Assembly: GCA_014960805.1 (NCBI GenBank)
Contig: CP063163.1
Location: 4,241,001-4,305,000, forward strand
Origin: Cytobacillus suaedae
GTDB lineage: Bacteria > Bacillota > Bacilli > Bacillales > Bacillaceae_L
Length of the DNA stretch: 64,000 nt
Direction of reading: 5' to 3'
The number at the start of each line of letters is the position of its first letter. Within the stretch, counting starts at the first letter, position 1. The notes under the pieces are model-generated. The model did no database searches. It saw nothing but the letters and a program-made list of their open reading frames with translations, and had not been told where the DNA came from. This document shows positions 1 through 8,657 of this stretch, piece by piece. The position numbers and the translations under genes are program-made.

Positions 1-657
1 TTGAGGATCACTGTCTTCATCTACAAAGTCATACCCTTTATAGTTTCCGAATGCGTGAGCTAAGTCAGGGTGTGTATAATCAACACCTGTGTCAATAATT
101 GCTACTGTTACACCTTCTCCAGTAAATCCAAGATCCCATGCCGCATTCGCACCCATGAATGGAGCACTATTTGCCATTGCAGGACTGAACTCTTCTGTTG
201 AAATCTCTTCAGAAGAAATTACTTGAGGTGTATAATGAACGTTTGGATAAATCGCTTTTACACCCGGAATTGTTGCTAGTTTAATAATTTCATTAGCAGG
301 TAGTTCCACAGAGAAACCAGAAAATACATAATCATACTCTCTGTTTACAGCTGCGCCTGAAACGGATTGTTGTAAAGCATTAATTACTTTACCTCTTTCT
401 GCTTGGAGATTTGCCTTAGATTGGCCTTTCCCCTTATGTTTCGCTTCAACAATTGACTCTTCAGTTAACTCAACAATGACAGACGTTGGTCTGTTTGAGG
501 ATAATTCAATGTCTCCAAAAATTTCTGCTACATCTAATTCAGTAACGGTTGTTTGTGATCTAGCTCCTGTATCTGCAGTTGCAGCAAAGCTAAAAGTTGA
601 AAAGACTAACATAAATGCTAAGAAACTAACTAACGCTTTCGAAAAATTTCTCTTCAT
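1..657 (-). CDS. Vpr-like subtilisin family serine protease, N-terminal part (cut by window edge)
   Basis: This is the first 219 codons of a secreted S8 protease; the rest lies beyond position 1. The visible part has a signal peptide (MKRNFSKALVSFLAFML...), an I9-type propeptide containing VIVELTEESIVEAKHKGK, and the start of the catalytic domain with the Asp motif VAIIDTGVDYTHPD. It is clearly paralogous to the complete Vpr at 4062-6482 and faces the opposite way, with an M6 protease between them. The start is uncertain. ATG at 657 has little space behind its Shine-Dalgarno sequence, and an in-frame TTG at 666 sits five bases behind AGAGAGG. The His and Ser active-site motifs are outside the window, so intactness cannot be judged. 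Confidence 0.92.
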   Translation of the reverse strand, partial: MKRNFSKALVSFLAFMLVFSTFSFAATADTGARSQTTVTELDVAEIFGDIELSSNRPTSVIVELTEESIVEAKHKGKGQSKANLQAERGKVINALQQSVSGAAVNREYDYVFSGFSVELPANEIIKLATIPGVKAIYPNVHYTPQVISSEEISTEEFSPAMANSAPFMGANAAWDLGFTGEGVTVAIIDTGVDYTHPDLAHAFGNYKGYDFVDEDSDPQ

Positions 658-1232
658 CCCTATCAATTCATCCTCTCTTAATATAAATATAAAAATAAGT
701 GCATGTATTTCCTTATATCTATGTACGAATCGACCTCCTTATTTTTTAGTAAATTCTAAAAATTCTTGCACCTATATATAATTACATACTATATGCCAAT
801 TTTCCTCTAGGTAAATAGTACTAATATTGCGACTATTTTCATTATACTTTTTGACTGTAAATACTACAAAAATACCTATTTATACAAACATTTACACTAA
901 TCTTTAAAATGAGACATATTTGGACAAGGGAACATGTCGCATGTCCCAAATAAAAAAGCCTCAGTTAATTCTCCCTTAAACTATGACTTTATTAAAGCCT
1001 ATTCGATTACCAAAATATTTCTACAAGCCTTGACAATACAATAAGAGAATTAGAGAAAAATAAAAATATTTTTGTTACTAATTATGTCGATATCTAGATG
1101 AGTTTAAGACCTTACGTCGTAAATAGATGATTATCAAAAAAGAGCTGTAGAAATGTGTAGAACGATTCCCTCTACTAGATAACAGACTATTCTGATATAT
1201 TTGAAAGGCATTTAAAAAAAGGAGTGGTGATA
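658..1232. other. Intergenic region between divergent protease genes
   Basis: These 575 bases separate the divergent Vpr-like and M6 protease genes and must hold both promoters. The DNA is very AT-rich. There is one imperfect hairpin around 924-941 (GGGAACATG/CATGTCCC), which has no T-run and so is not an obvious terminator. No open frame with a ribosome site and no convincing sigma-A promoter pair was found. Confidence 0.4.
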
Positions 1233-3071
1233 GTGTTAAAAGTTTTATCCAAAACAGGTTTAGCTCTTGCTCTGGCAGGAAGTGTCGCAATTGCAGGCTA
1301 CCAACCTAGTGAGACAGCTACAACCGAAGCTAGCAAATATGACTTAGATCTTGCTCATTATGTAGGTGCATCGCCAGAATTAGCTGAAGAGGCAAAAAGG
1401 TTAGGGGTAGATGTCTCAAAGGCTGACCCAGCCGAAAAGATTGCAAATCATGGCTCAAAGTTCCAACAAGCTGGGGATAATCATGTAGCCTATAGAAGTG
1501 CTACGGGGGATGTTCCTGTACTTGTAATTTTAGCGAAGTATAAAGAAGGCGATGAGCCAATTGGGGACATGCCTGGGCAAGTACCAGCTCATTACTATGA
1601 GGACTTAATTTTTGGAACTGAATATGATCCTTATCAACTCGAACAGTTTAAACAATATGATGGCCCAGATGTGCCGAAAGATCGTACCATGAGAAATGCT
1701 TATGATGAATCGAGTAATGGGGCAATTAACCTTGTACGTAAAGAAAATACTGATTTTGTATGGGTAGAGCTACCTAAAGGGGCTTCATACTATTTAGATC
1801 AAGAAGGAACATATGCTGAAAACGGTACATACTTACTTGGAAACGCTAATGGGGACGCTCATATGGGTGAATTTGTTAGAGACTTACTAAAAGCTGCAGA
1901 TGATCAGGTAGATTTCTCACAATATGCAGAAAATGGTGAGGTACCAACTATTTTTGTTGTCCATGAAGGAACAGGGGCAGAGTTCAGCCAGGATCCTGCA
2001 CAAATTTGGTCTCATAAATGGGGACTATTAAGTGCATTATACTACGGAAAATACTATGAAACTGGTAAACCTGCAGATGCTCATGCTGGCATGAGCCAGG
2101 CTGAATGGATTGCAAAAACAGTTGCCGAAGATATGACTTATGATGGAGTTATTGTAAATAACTATAACATCCAACCAGGTATCGGCGGAAACGTATCAGG
2201 ATATAACCTTGCAACTGGCGGTTATGATGGTGCGAAAGAAGGTCCTTTCCCAGCACAAACTGGGGTATATGCACATGAATTTGGTCATGCTTTAGGCTTA
2301 CCAGATTTCTATGACACTGCTTATTCATCTGAGGGTGTTGGAAACTACTCTATGATGGCAGGTGGATCTTGGATGCGTTATCCAAATGCACCGGCATACT
2401 CTGGAAATTCACCAACCCACTTTGATCCATTCTCTAAGATTTTCTTAGGATGGGCAAATCCTATTAATGTAACACCAGAAAATGGTGTTCAAGAAATTAC
2501 TTTACCTTCTATTGATAAGGCAGATGCTGATAACGGTATTGTTAAGATGGAAGTACCTGGTTCAAACGGTACTGAATATTTCCTATTCGAAAATGTTCAG
2601 CAAAGTGGATTTAATAAAGGTCTTAACCGTCAAGGTGAAGATTCACATGGTCTAGTAGCATGGCATGTAGATGAAAATATCATTAGTTTATACCAAACTG
2701 CTGGCTTCCGTCCGAACAATGTTGAGAACTGGATGAATAAGCGATTCCAGTATAATCAAACACAAACTGCTAGTAATGGCACCGTTGTAACCCACTATGG
2801 TTTATCTGTTCTTCAAGCAGATGGAAAATATGACTTAGAGAAAAATCTAAACCGTGGTGATGCTGGTGACTTCTTTAAAACTGGAGACAAATTAACTCCA
2901 AATTCAAGCAATGTTCACACTGGCTCGTACTACTTCTGGAAAGGCAATGGATCAACTCCAGCTGATTCTGGAATCCACGTAACAGATATCATAGAAAATG
3001 CAGATGGGTCTATTACTGCTAAATTCTATTATAGTACTAATGAAGGAAATCAAGATAAGAAGAAAGATTAA
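1233..3071 (+). CDS. M6 family metalloprotease (immune inhibitor A-like), secreted
   Basis: Secreted zinc endopeptidase of the M6 / immune inhibitor A family, 612 aa. It has a signal peptide (MLKVLSKTGLALALAGSVAIAG), a propeptide-like N-terminus, and the zinc site HEFGHALGLPD near residue 345, followed by a conserved SMMAGGSWM segment about 25 residues later that fits the metzincin-like Met turn. The C-terminal half (FLFENVQQSGFNKGL, GLVAWHVDENI) is typical of the family. GTG 1233 is chosen because AGGAG at 1220-1224 lies eight bases upstream; an in-frame GTG at 1224 would overlap that site. It is monocistronic, with a terminator at 3131. Two Vpr-type subtilases flank it, suggesting shared roles in extracellular protein degradation (inference). 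Confidence 0.93.
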   Translation: MLKVLSKTGLALALAGSVAIAGYQPSETATTEASKYDLDLAHYVGASPELAEEAKRLGVDVSKADPAEKIANHGSKFQQAGDNHVAYRSATGDVPVLVILAKYKEGDEPIGDMPGQVPAHYYEDLIFGTEYDPYQLEQFKQYDGPDVPKDRTMRNAYDESSNGAINLVRKENTDFVWVELPKGASYYLDQEGTYAENGTYLLGNANGDAHMGEFVRDLLKAADDQVDFSQYAENGEVPTIFVVHEGTGAEFSQDPAQIWSHKWGLLSALYYGKYYETGKPADAHAGMSQAEWIAKTVAEDMTYDGVIVNNYNIQPGIGGNVSGYNLATGGYDGAKEGPFPAQTGVYAHEFGHALGLPDFYDTAYSSEGVGNYSMMAGGSWMRYPNAPAYSGNSPTHFDPFSKIFLGWANPINVTPENGVQEITLPSIDKADADNGIVKMEVPGSNGTEYFLFENVQQSGFNKGLNRQGEDSHGLVAWHVDENIISLYQTAGFRPNNVENWMNKRFQYNQTQTASNGTVVTHYGLSVLQADGKYDLEKNLNRGDAGDFFKTGDKLTPNSSNVHTGSYYFWKGNGSTPADSGIHVTDIIENADGSITAKFYYSTNEGNQDKKKD

Positions 3072-3130
3072 TTAGTTATATTAACCCTTCAGTTTGACAG
3101 CAAAAGTGATGAGTCCACAGATTAGCACAT

Positions 3131-3165
3131 GTACCCTTTTCAAAATAGAAAAGGGTACTTTTTTG
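3131..3165 (+). terminator. Intrinsic terminator of the M6 protease gene
   Basis: A perfect 10-bp stem (GTACCCTTTT / AAAAGGGTAC) with an 8-nt loop, followed by a run of T. It lies 60 bases after the M6 protease stop codon. The converging plsY-like gene ends at 3190. Confidence 0.85.
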
Positions 3166-3189
3166 CGGACAACACATCTGTCAATCTCC

Positions 3190-3741
3190 CTACCTCTTCC
3201 TCTCAAATCGATCAGCATAAATCGCAAGCAATGCAATCACAAACACAATAACCCATTCAACAAACTCATAGTCTAAGAATAATAGAGCAATCGGTGTTGA
3301 TCCTATCGCGATGAGTCCAGGTCTATTAAATCCTTTAAAGATAAGATACATAACCACAAAAACTCCTACCAGAACACAGGCCATCATCGGTTCAAGATAG
3401 ATAATCCCACCTAGGAAACTAGCAATCCCCTTCCCTCCATGAAAGGCTAAGGTGATTGGCCACAAATGCCCTATGATAACGAATAGAAACCCAATCAATT
3501 GAACTATTAGCGGTAGGCCTAAATATTGACCAAGCATGATTACCACTATTGCTTTACCTGCATCCCCTAAAAAAGTAGCAACAAAGGCACTTTTACCTAC
3601 GACTCTCCCAACATTTCGAGAGCCTACGTTCCCACTTCCTTTGCATCGAATATCACCCTTCCCTGAAAGCTTTGTGACAATATACCCAAACATTATGCAG
3701 CCAACTAGGTATGAAGTAAGTAAATAAGCGATAAAAGCCAT
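3190..3741 (-). CDS. PlsY-like glycerol-3-phosphate acyltransferase
   Basis: Integral membrane protein of 183 aa from the PlsY family, which transfers the acyl group of acyl-phosphate to glycerol 3-phosphate to make lysophosphatidic acid. Family motifs are visible: SGNVGSRNVGR near residues 34-44 and HGGKGIASFLGG near residue 98, with about five hydrophobic segments. ATG 3741 is preferred because AAGGAGGT lies just upstream; longer in-frame extensions lack a ribosome site. The gene stands alone between proteases, and motif 1 differs from the usual SxNxGxTNxxR, so this may be a secondary paralogue rather than the housekeeping PlsY. Confidence 0.85.
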   Translation of the reverse strand: MAFIAYLLTSYLVGCIMFGYIVTKLSGKGDIRCKGSGNVGSRNVGRVVGKSAFVATFLGDAGKAIVVIMLGQYLGLPLIVQLIGFLFVIIGHLWPITLAFHGGKGIASFLGGIIYLEPMMACVLVGVFVVMYLIFKGFNRPGLIAIGSTPIALLFLDYEFVEWVIVFVIALLAIYADRFERKR

Positions 3742-4061
3742 GATTATAACCTCCTTTTGATTAATTAGATAGATTTGTGATATGTGGTACGTCCTCTTTC
3801 CAAGCTTGAGTATGTAGGACAACAGACCTAATTTCACGTTCCACTTATAGGTATTAAGGCACCAATAACACACTAATTCTCTAATACGGTAAAGTTATAA
3901 TTTTATAATATTCTAAAAATTACTACAAATTACCTACAGGATTAAAGTCCGATTCCTACTTTCTAATCACGATAAATTGTCGAAATTTATATAAAATTGA
4001 AACTAATGAGATTCGTACATTAAAGGACGATTCTACATAATAAATTATAGGAGCTGATTTT

Positions 4062-6482
4062 TTGAAGCGCTTTGTACGTTCATCTACTATTTTATTAGTC
4101 TTTCTATTAGCATTCTCCTCTTTTAGTTTAGGAGCATTTGCTGAAACGACGAAGACAAGTACGACACCACAAAAATTAGCAGAACTAGTTGGAAATATTG
4201 ATGTAACATCCTCTCAATCTACTACAGTGATTGTAGAATTAACAGAAGAGTCAATTGTTGAAGCGAAACATAAAGGTAAATCACAGTCAAAAGGAAACTT
4301 AAAGAAGGCTCGTGATGAAGTGAAGAATGCTGTTAAACAAGCAGCAAAATCTAGTAAAGTAAATCGTGAATATGATCATGTATTCTCTGGGTTCTCAGTT
4401 GAGCTACCTGCAAACGAGATTCCCGCTCTTTTAGCGGTACCTGGTGTAAAAGCGGTTTATCCAGATGTTACATATACTGTAACTGGTGATGATGGAGAGC
4501 TTATTTCTCCTGAAGCATATAGCCCACAAATGTTAAACAGTGCTCCACATATCGGAGCTAATGCAGCATGGGAAACTGGTTTTACAGGAAAAGGTGTGAC
4601 AGTTGCAGTTATCGATACTGGTGTTGATTACACTCACCCTGACTTAGATCATGCTTTTGGTTCATATAAAGGTTATGACCTTGTTGACAATGACAATGAC
4701 CCACAAGAAACGCCTGTTGGTGATCCTCGTGGAGAAGCAACAACACACGGTACTCACGTAGCTGGTACGGTTGCTGCAGATGGACTTATTAAAGGGGTAG
4801 CACCTGAAGCTACATTATTAGCTTACCGCGTACTAGGACCAGGTGGTAGTGGTACGACTGCAAACGTAATCGCTGGTATTGAGCGTGCTGTTCAAGACGG
4901 TGCAGACATAATGAACCTATCATTAGGAAACTCTCTAAACATCCCTGATTTTGCAACAAGTATTGCACTTGACTGGGCAATGGCTGAAGGTGTAGTTGCG
5001 ATCACTTCAAATGGTAACTCAGGTCCTGCAAACTGGACTGTTGGTTCACCAGGTACTTCTCGTGATGCGATTTCTGTAGGAGCAACTCAGCTTCCTTATG
5101 ATAACTATTCGGTTGAAACGACAACTACTGGTGGCGTTACTTATGCTACAGCTAAAGTAATGGGTTATGCTACGGTAGCTGATTTAACAGCTCTTGACGG
5201 CAAAGAGATTGAATTTGTCGATGCTGGTTTAGGGTCTGTAGCAGATTTTGCTGATATTGATGTTAAAGGAAAAATTGCATTAATTAGCCGTGGTGGTTTT
5301 GCATTCGTTGATAAAGCTGCTAATGCTAAAGCTGCTGGTGCAGTTGGTGCGATCATTTACAATAGTAGTGCTGGAGAAATTCCTTTTGTTATTCCTGGAA
5401 TGGAAGTTCCTACAATTAAAATGTCTGATGTTGATGGAAAAAACATGCTTGCTGAATTGGAAAAAGGAAATAATAAAGTTACATTTGATTTAACTTATGA
5501 ATCAACAGATCCTGAAATCGTGGCAGACTTCTCATCTCGCGGTCCTGTAACAGGTACATGGATGATTAAACCAGACGTTTCTGCTCCTGGTGTGAATATC
5601 GTAAGTACAGTTCCAGGTGGATATGGTGCAAAACAAGGTACGAGTATGGCTTCACCACACGTTGCTGGTGCTGCAGCAATCCTTTTACAAGCACATCCTA
5701 ATTGGAATGTAGATGATGTAAAAGCTGCATTAATGAATACAGCTGAAAACCTAATTAATCCTGCAACAGGTGCAGATTATGCACACAACACACAAGGTGC
5801 TGGAAGTATTCGAGTTGTTGATGCAATCAATGCTGAAACGTTAGTAACACCTGGTAGCCATTCATTTGGTGTATTTTCTAAAGTTGAAGATATGCAAGTT
5901 GAGAAACAACATTTTACAATTAAAAACCTTTCAAACGAAAGAAAAACATATAGTTTTGCTGTAAGTTTTAAAGGAAATCCTGATGGCATTAAAGTGATGA
6001 CGAGCAACAACTTAAAAGTAAACGCTGGTCAAACTCAACAAGTGAACTTCAATGTTCAAGTAGAGGCAAGCAAGCTTACTCCTGGCTATTATGAAGGTAC
6101 AGTGGTAGTGAGTGACGGAACTTCTACATTTGATGTTCCTGCAATCCTATTTGTACAAGAACCAGATTACCCACGTGTTGAATCTCTTGATGTAACAATT
6201 GATAGCAATGGACTAATCACTGAAGTTGGCGGATACTTCACTGGTGGGGCTGAGTCAGTAGAATTCTTTGTGTACCTATCAAATGCTGACGGTCAACCAC
6301 TTCAATATTTAGGAGACATCGCATCGTTTGAAAATGTTGCCCAAGGATGGCAGTACTTTGCTTGGGATGGAACACTAACAAACGGAACTGAACTTCAAAA
6401 AGGCCAATACTATAACGTATATGCCTACACAACTTATAAAGGTCAGACTGACCTTACTGGTTTAAACTTTTTATTTGAATAA
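4062..6482 (+). CDS. vpr: Minor extracellular serine protease Vpr
   Basis: Secreted subtilase of 806 aa, the same length I recall for B. subtilis Vpr. It has a signal peptide ending AFA, an I9 propeptide (about 50-140), the Asp motif VAVIDTGVDYTHPD (about 185), the His motif HGTHVAGTVAADG (about 229) and the Ser motif GTSMASPHVAGAAA (about 530). A protease-associated (PA) insert lies between His and Ser (about 360-470). A C-terminal Fn3-like region ends with DYPRVESLDVTI and a YFAWDG segment, as in Vpr. It starts with TTG behind AGGAG at a spacing of seven. It is transcribed alone and ends in a strong terminator. Confidence 0.96.
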   Translation: MKRFVRSSTILLVFLLAFSSFSLGAFAETTKTSTTPQKLAELVGNIDVTSSQSTTVIVELTEESIVEAKHKGKSQSKGNLKKARDEVKNAVKQAAKSSKVNREYDHVFSGFSVELPANEIPALLAVPGVKAVYPDVTYTVTGDDGELISPEAYSPQMLNSAPHIGANAAWETGFTGKGVTVAVIDTGVDYTHPDLDHAFGSYKGYDLVDNDNDPQETPVGDPRGEATTHGTHVAGTVAADGLIKGVAPEATLLAYRVLGPGGSGTTANVIAGIERAVQDGADIMNLSLGNSLNIPDFATSIALDWAMAEGVVAITSNGNSGPANWTVGSPGTSRDAISVGATQLPYDNYSVETTTTGGVTYATAKVMGYATVADLTALDGKEIEFVDAGLGSVADFADIDVKGKIALISRGGFAFVDKAANAKAAGAVGAIIYNSSAGEIPFVIPGMEVPTIKMSDVDGKNMLAELEKGNNKVTFDLTYESTDPEIVADFSSRGPVTGTWMIKPDVSAPGVNIVSTVPGGYGAKQGTSMASPHVAGAAAILLQAHPNWNVDDVKAALMNTAENLINPATGADYAHNTQGAGSIRVVDAINAETLVTPGSHSFGVFSKVEDMQVEKQHFTIKNLSNERKTYSFAVSFKGNPDGIKVMTSNNLKVNAGQTQQVNFNVQVEASKLTPGYYEGTVVVSDGTSTFDVPAILFVQEPDYPRVESLDVTIDSNGLITEVGGYFTGGAESVEFFVYLSNADGQPLQYLGDIASFENVAQGWQYFAWDGTLTNGTELQKGQYYNVYAYTTYKGQTDLTGLNFLFE

Positions 6483-6497
6483 CCGTGGTTAACACAA

Positions 6498-6534
6498 CAA
6501 AGGTTTCAGGCAATTTGCCTGAAACCTTTGTTTG
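6498..6534 (+). terminator. Intrinsic terminator of vpr
   Basis: A near-perfect long hairpin (CAAAGGTTTCAGGCAA / TTGCCTGAAACCTTTG) follows the vpr stop by 16 bases and continues into a T-rich tract. Confidence 0.88.
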
Positions 6535-6808
6535 TTTCATAGCAACTTTAGTAAGAAAGAATTGCTATTCTGTCCATTAGCGGAATAAACAATCGCTTGG
6601 TTTTCATCTCTCAGCCGTAGTATTAGGCATTGAAGGTAACTTCTTCTTATCACTGGTTTATAAGTATGCCTTATTTTTCACAATGCCCTTTACTAGTTTT
6701 GCAGGATTTTAAACAATGCGGGTGGAATTTAGATTCTTTATGAAACCTAATCTGTTGGCTTTCCGACTAATATATAAAGTTAGTTCACCTACGAAAAGAG
6801 GTTTGAAT
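6535..6808. other. Intergenic spacer after vpr
   Basis: About 270 bases between the vpr terminator and the next small gene. No coding frame with a ribosome site, repeat or clear hairpin was found. An upstream extension of the next frame (from 6716) has no ribosome site. Confidence 0.3.
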
Positions 6809-7093
6809 ATGAGCATATATTTAAAAATTGGTGGGGTTTTGTTTTTAATCTATACTATAGTACTTATTTTTCTCATAGCTACAGCTTTTGAGATGGAAAT
6901 ATTACTAACTTTAAATTTTGGTTTGTTTGGGCTTGTGGGGTTAGTTGCATATTTTCTGATTGGGTATTTGTATGTGAAGGTAAAATCAAGTCGACGAGTA
7001 ATACAGTTTATTTTATTAGTCCTTGTTATATATGGAATATATTTTTTATTTATTAATTTAGCCAACAATTCTGGTGCCCAAAGGTGGCTTTGA
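6809..7093 (+). CDS. Small hypothetical membrane protein
   Basis: A 94-aa protein with three predicted membrane segments (about 5-27, 31-55, 65-85) and a short basic loop (KVKSSRR). ATG 6809 is chosen because AAAGAGG lies seven bases upstream. I do not recognise the family. It precedes the serine hydrolase at 7165 in the same orientation, with 71 bases between, so the two could be co-transcribed. Nothing further can be said about function. Confidence 0.6.
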   Translation: MSIYLKIGGVLFLIYTIVLIFLIATAFEMEILLTLNFGLFGLVGLVAYFLIGYLYVKVKSSRRVIQFILLVLVIYGIYFLFINLANNSGAQRWL

Positions 7094-7164
7094 TAATTGA
7101 GAATACGCTTGATTATATTCGTGTGAACTCACGTTAAATTCAACATCGTGAAAGGATTAAGATT

Positions 7165-8064
7165 ATGGAAAATATTCTAGTAAGTCATTTAGAAAAAAAG
7201 CTTAAAAGCACTAAAATAGAGGGTTTTATCATTAACAAGGGACAGGAAAGAGTATTTGAGTACTTCAAAAATAAAAAGGTTCCAGTCAATTCTTCCAAGG
7301 TTTATTCTGTTACGAAGAGTATTGTTTCATTATTGATAGGTATCTTGATGGATCAAAGGTTGATAAAAAGTATACATCAGCCTATCAGTGATTACTTTGC
7401 AGATATGGATATGGAGAAAAAAGAGATTACGATTTTACATCTGTTAACAATGACTTCTGGTCAAAAAGTGGTTAATTTTCAGGGATCAAGGAACTGGGTT
7501 AATGCAATCTTAGAGCAAGACTTGATTCATGAGCCTGGAGAAGTCTTTGAGTACAACTCAGGTAGTTCTCATCTACTAAGTGCCATTATAACGAAGGTCA
7601 CAGGTGTTAGTGCAGCTGAGTTTGCTGAAAAAAGCCTGTTTGGGCCATTAGGGATAAATAAATTCACTTGGGTCAGTGATCCACAAAGAATAAGTGGTGG
7701 TGGATTCAGTATTTCTTTGAGTGTAGAAGATATGATGAAGATTGGTAAGTTACTTATTCAAGAGGGGAGCTATCAATCTAAAGAAATTGTATCAACTGAA
7801 TGGATAAAGCAGGCAGTTACTCCTTTTAAAGATGTTGAAACGAGTGAGTTTGGAACGTATGGCTATGGGTATCAATTTTGGACGTTTACCAGCAACGGTA
7901 CTGGGAGTGGCTTGGATTATTATTGTGCTGCTGGGCTATTTGGACAGTATATCTTTGTCGTACCTAAATTAAATATGATTGCAGTCGCGAAAGCTCAACT
8001 GCAGGCTGATAATCAGACCTTACCAAAAGTTTATTTTGAGGAGTTTCTCAGAGGGTTGACCTAG
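7165..8064 (+). CDS. Serine hydrolase, beta-lactamase class C / S12 family
   Basis: Cytoplasmic-looking 299-aa serine hydrolase of the class C beta-lactamase / penicillin-binding-protein-like fold; no signal peptide is visible. The nucleophile motif SxxK is SVTKSIVS at about residue 48. The second motif is YNSGSSHLL at about 131. The third-motif region is AAGLFGQYIFVVP near 259-271, in place of a canonical KTG. Such proteins are esterases or peptidases more often than true beta-lactamases, and the substrate cannot be predicted. AAAGGA lies nine bases before the ATG. A terminator follows at 8085. Confidence 0.87.
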   Translation: MENILVSHLEKKLKSTKIEGFIINKGQERVFEYFKNKKVPVNSSKVYSVTKSIVSLLIGILMDQRLIKSIHQPISDYFADMDMEKKEITILHLLTMTSGQKVVNFQGSRNWVNAILEQDLIHEPGEVFEYNSGSSHLLSAIITKVTGVSAAEFAEKSLFGPLGINKFTWVSDPQRISGGGFSISLSVEDMMKIGKLLIQEGSYQSKEIVSTEWIKQAVTPFKDVETSEFGTYGYGYQFWTFTSNGTGSGLDYYCAAGLFGQYIFVVPKLNMIAVAKAQLQADNQTLPKVYFEEFLRGLT

Positions 8065-8084
8065 AGATACATACCATTCTAGTT

Positions 8085-8130
8085 AAAGCCTGGCTCGCTA
8101 CAGATGTGTATTACGAGGCCAGGCTTTCTT
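8085..8130 (+). terminator. Intrinsic terminator after the serine hydrolase gene
   Basis: A 10-bp stem AAAGCCTGGC / GCCAGGCTTT with a 23-nt loop lies just beyond the stop at 8064. On the minus strand it also lies just after the 8141-8374 gene, so it may serve both. Confidence 0.7.
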
Positions 8131-8140
8131 GGGGTTTCCC

Positions 8141-8374
8141 CTAACTTACTGTCTTTAAAAGGTCCGTCGAATTACGGGCGATTTCTTCTTCTGTTTTGAT
8201 TCTGATTCCTTCTAGTCTATACAGTTCTTCAGTTCCCACTTTTTTTATAACAATTCCCCTGCCTTGCTCATCCTTGTAATTCACATTAAGGACCTTATAT
8301 ACTTCACCGTTTGATTCGAAATAATCACCCGCCTCTACGTTAATGAACGCTGGTGAGATAATTATATTTTTCAC
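8141..8374 (-). CDS. Small hypothetical protein (77 aa)
   Basis: A 77-aa soluble protein, rich in acidic and basic residues, predicted as a small beta-barrel-like fold (GDYFESNGEVYKVLNV, GRGIVIKKVGTEELYRLEGIRI). The start is GTG 8374 behind a strong GGAGGGGG. No family was recognised. It stands alone, converging on the serine hydrolase. Confidence 0.62.
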   Translation of the reverse strand: MKNIIISPAFINVEAGDYFESNGEVYKVLNVNYKDEQGRGIVIKKVGTEELYRLEGIRIKTEEEIARNSTDLLKTVS

Positions 8375-8492
8375 AGTATAGACCCCCTCCCACTAAGCTC
8401 AACCCGATATAGTCAGCTTTTCCCCATCACAACTATTCTGTCTATTTTTAAAGTATTCTGTATTAAATTACCGAAACCTTTTTTAGAAAATA

Positions 8493-8521
8493 CAAAAAGT
8501 TCGACATTATTTTGTCGAACT
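8493..8521 (-). terminator. Intrinsic terminator, minus strand
   Basis: A perfect 9-bp stem (AGTTCGACA / TGTCGAACT) is followed on the minus strand by five T. It lies about 140 bases beyond the stop of the SLH subtilase at 8658, after the palindromic repeats, so it should end that transcript. Confidence 0.8.
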
Positions 8522-8559
8522 CTTAAGAAACAGCATTTAGATATGAACTTTAACAAAGT

Positions 8560-8657
8560 AAAGCAGTGGGGGTCAGGCCCCCACTGACAAATTTCTGTTA
8601 AGACGCCTGGCCCTTCACCGCTGTAAAGCGGTGGGGGTCAGGCCCCAGAAGACATAT
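8560..8657. repeat. GGGGGTCAGGCCCC palindromic repeat, two units
   Basis: Two units of the window-wide palindromic element. The first reads AAGCAGTGGGGGTCAGGCCC and continues CCCACTGACA. The second reads CACCGCTGTAAAGCGGTGG, then GGGTCAGGCCCC and AGAAGACA. It abuts the stop codon of the subtilase at 8658. The core palindrome pairs with an outer CACCGC/GCGGTG palindrome. Confidence 0.85.

Noticed and set aside
1024-1060. TTGACA motif upstream of the M6 protease as a sigma-A promoter
   Set aside because: No -10 hexamer is found at 16-18 bases downstream, and the region is so AT-rich that single hexamers mean little.
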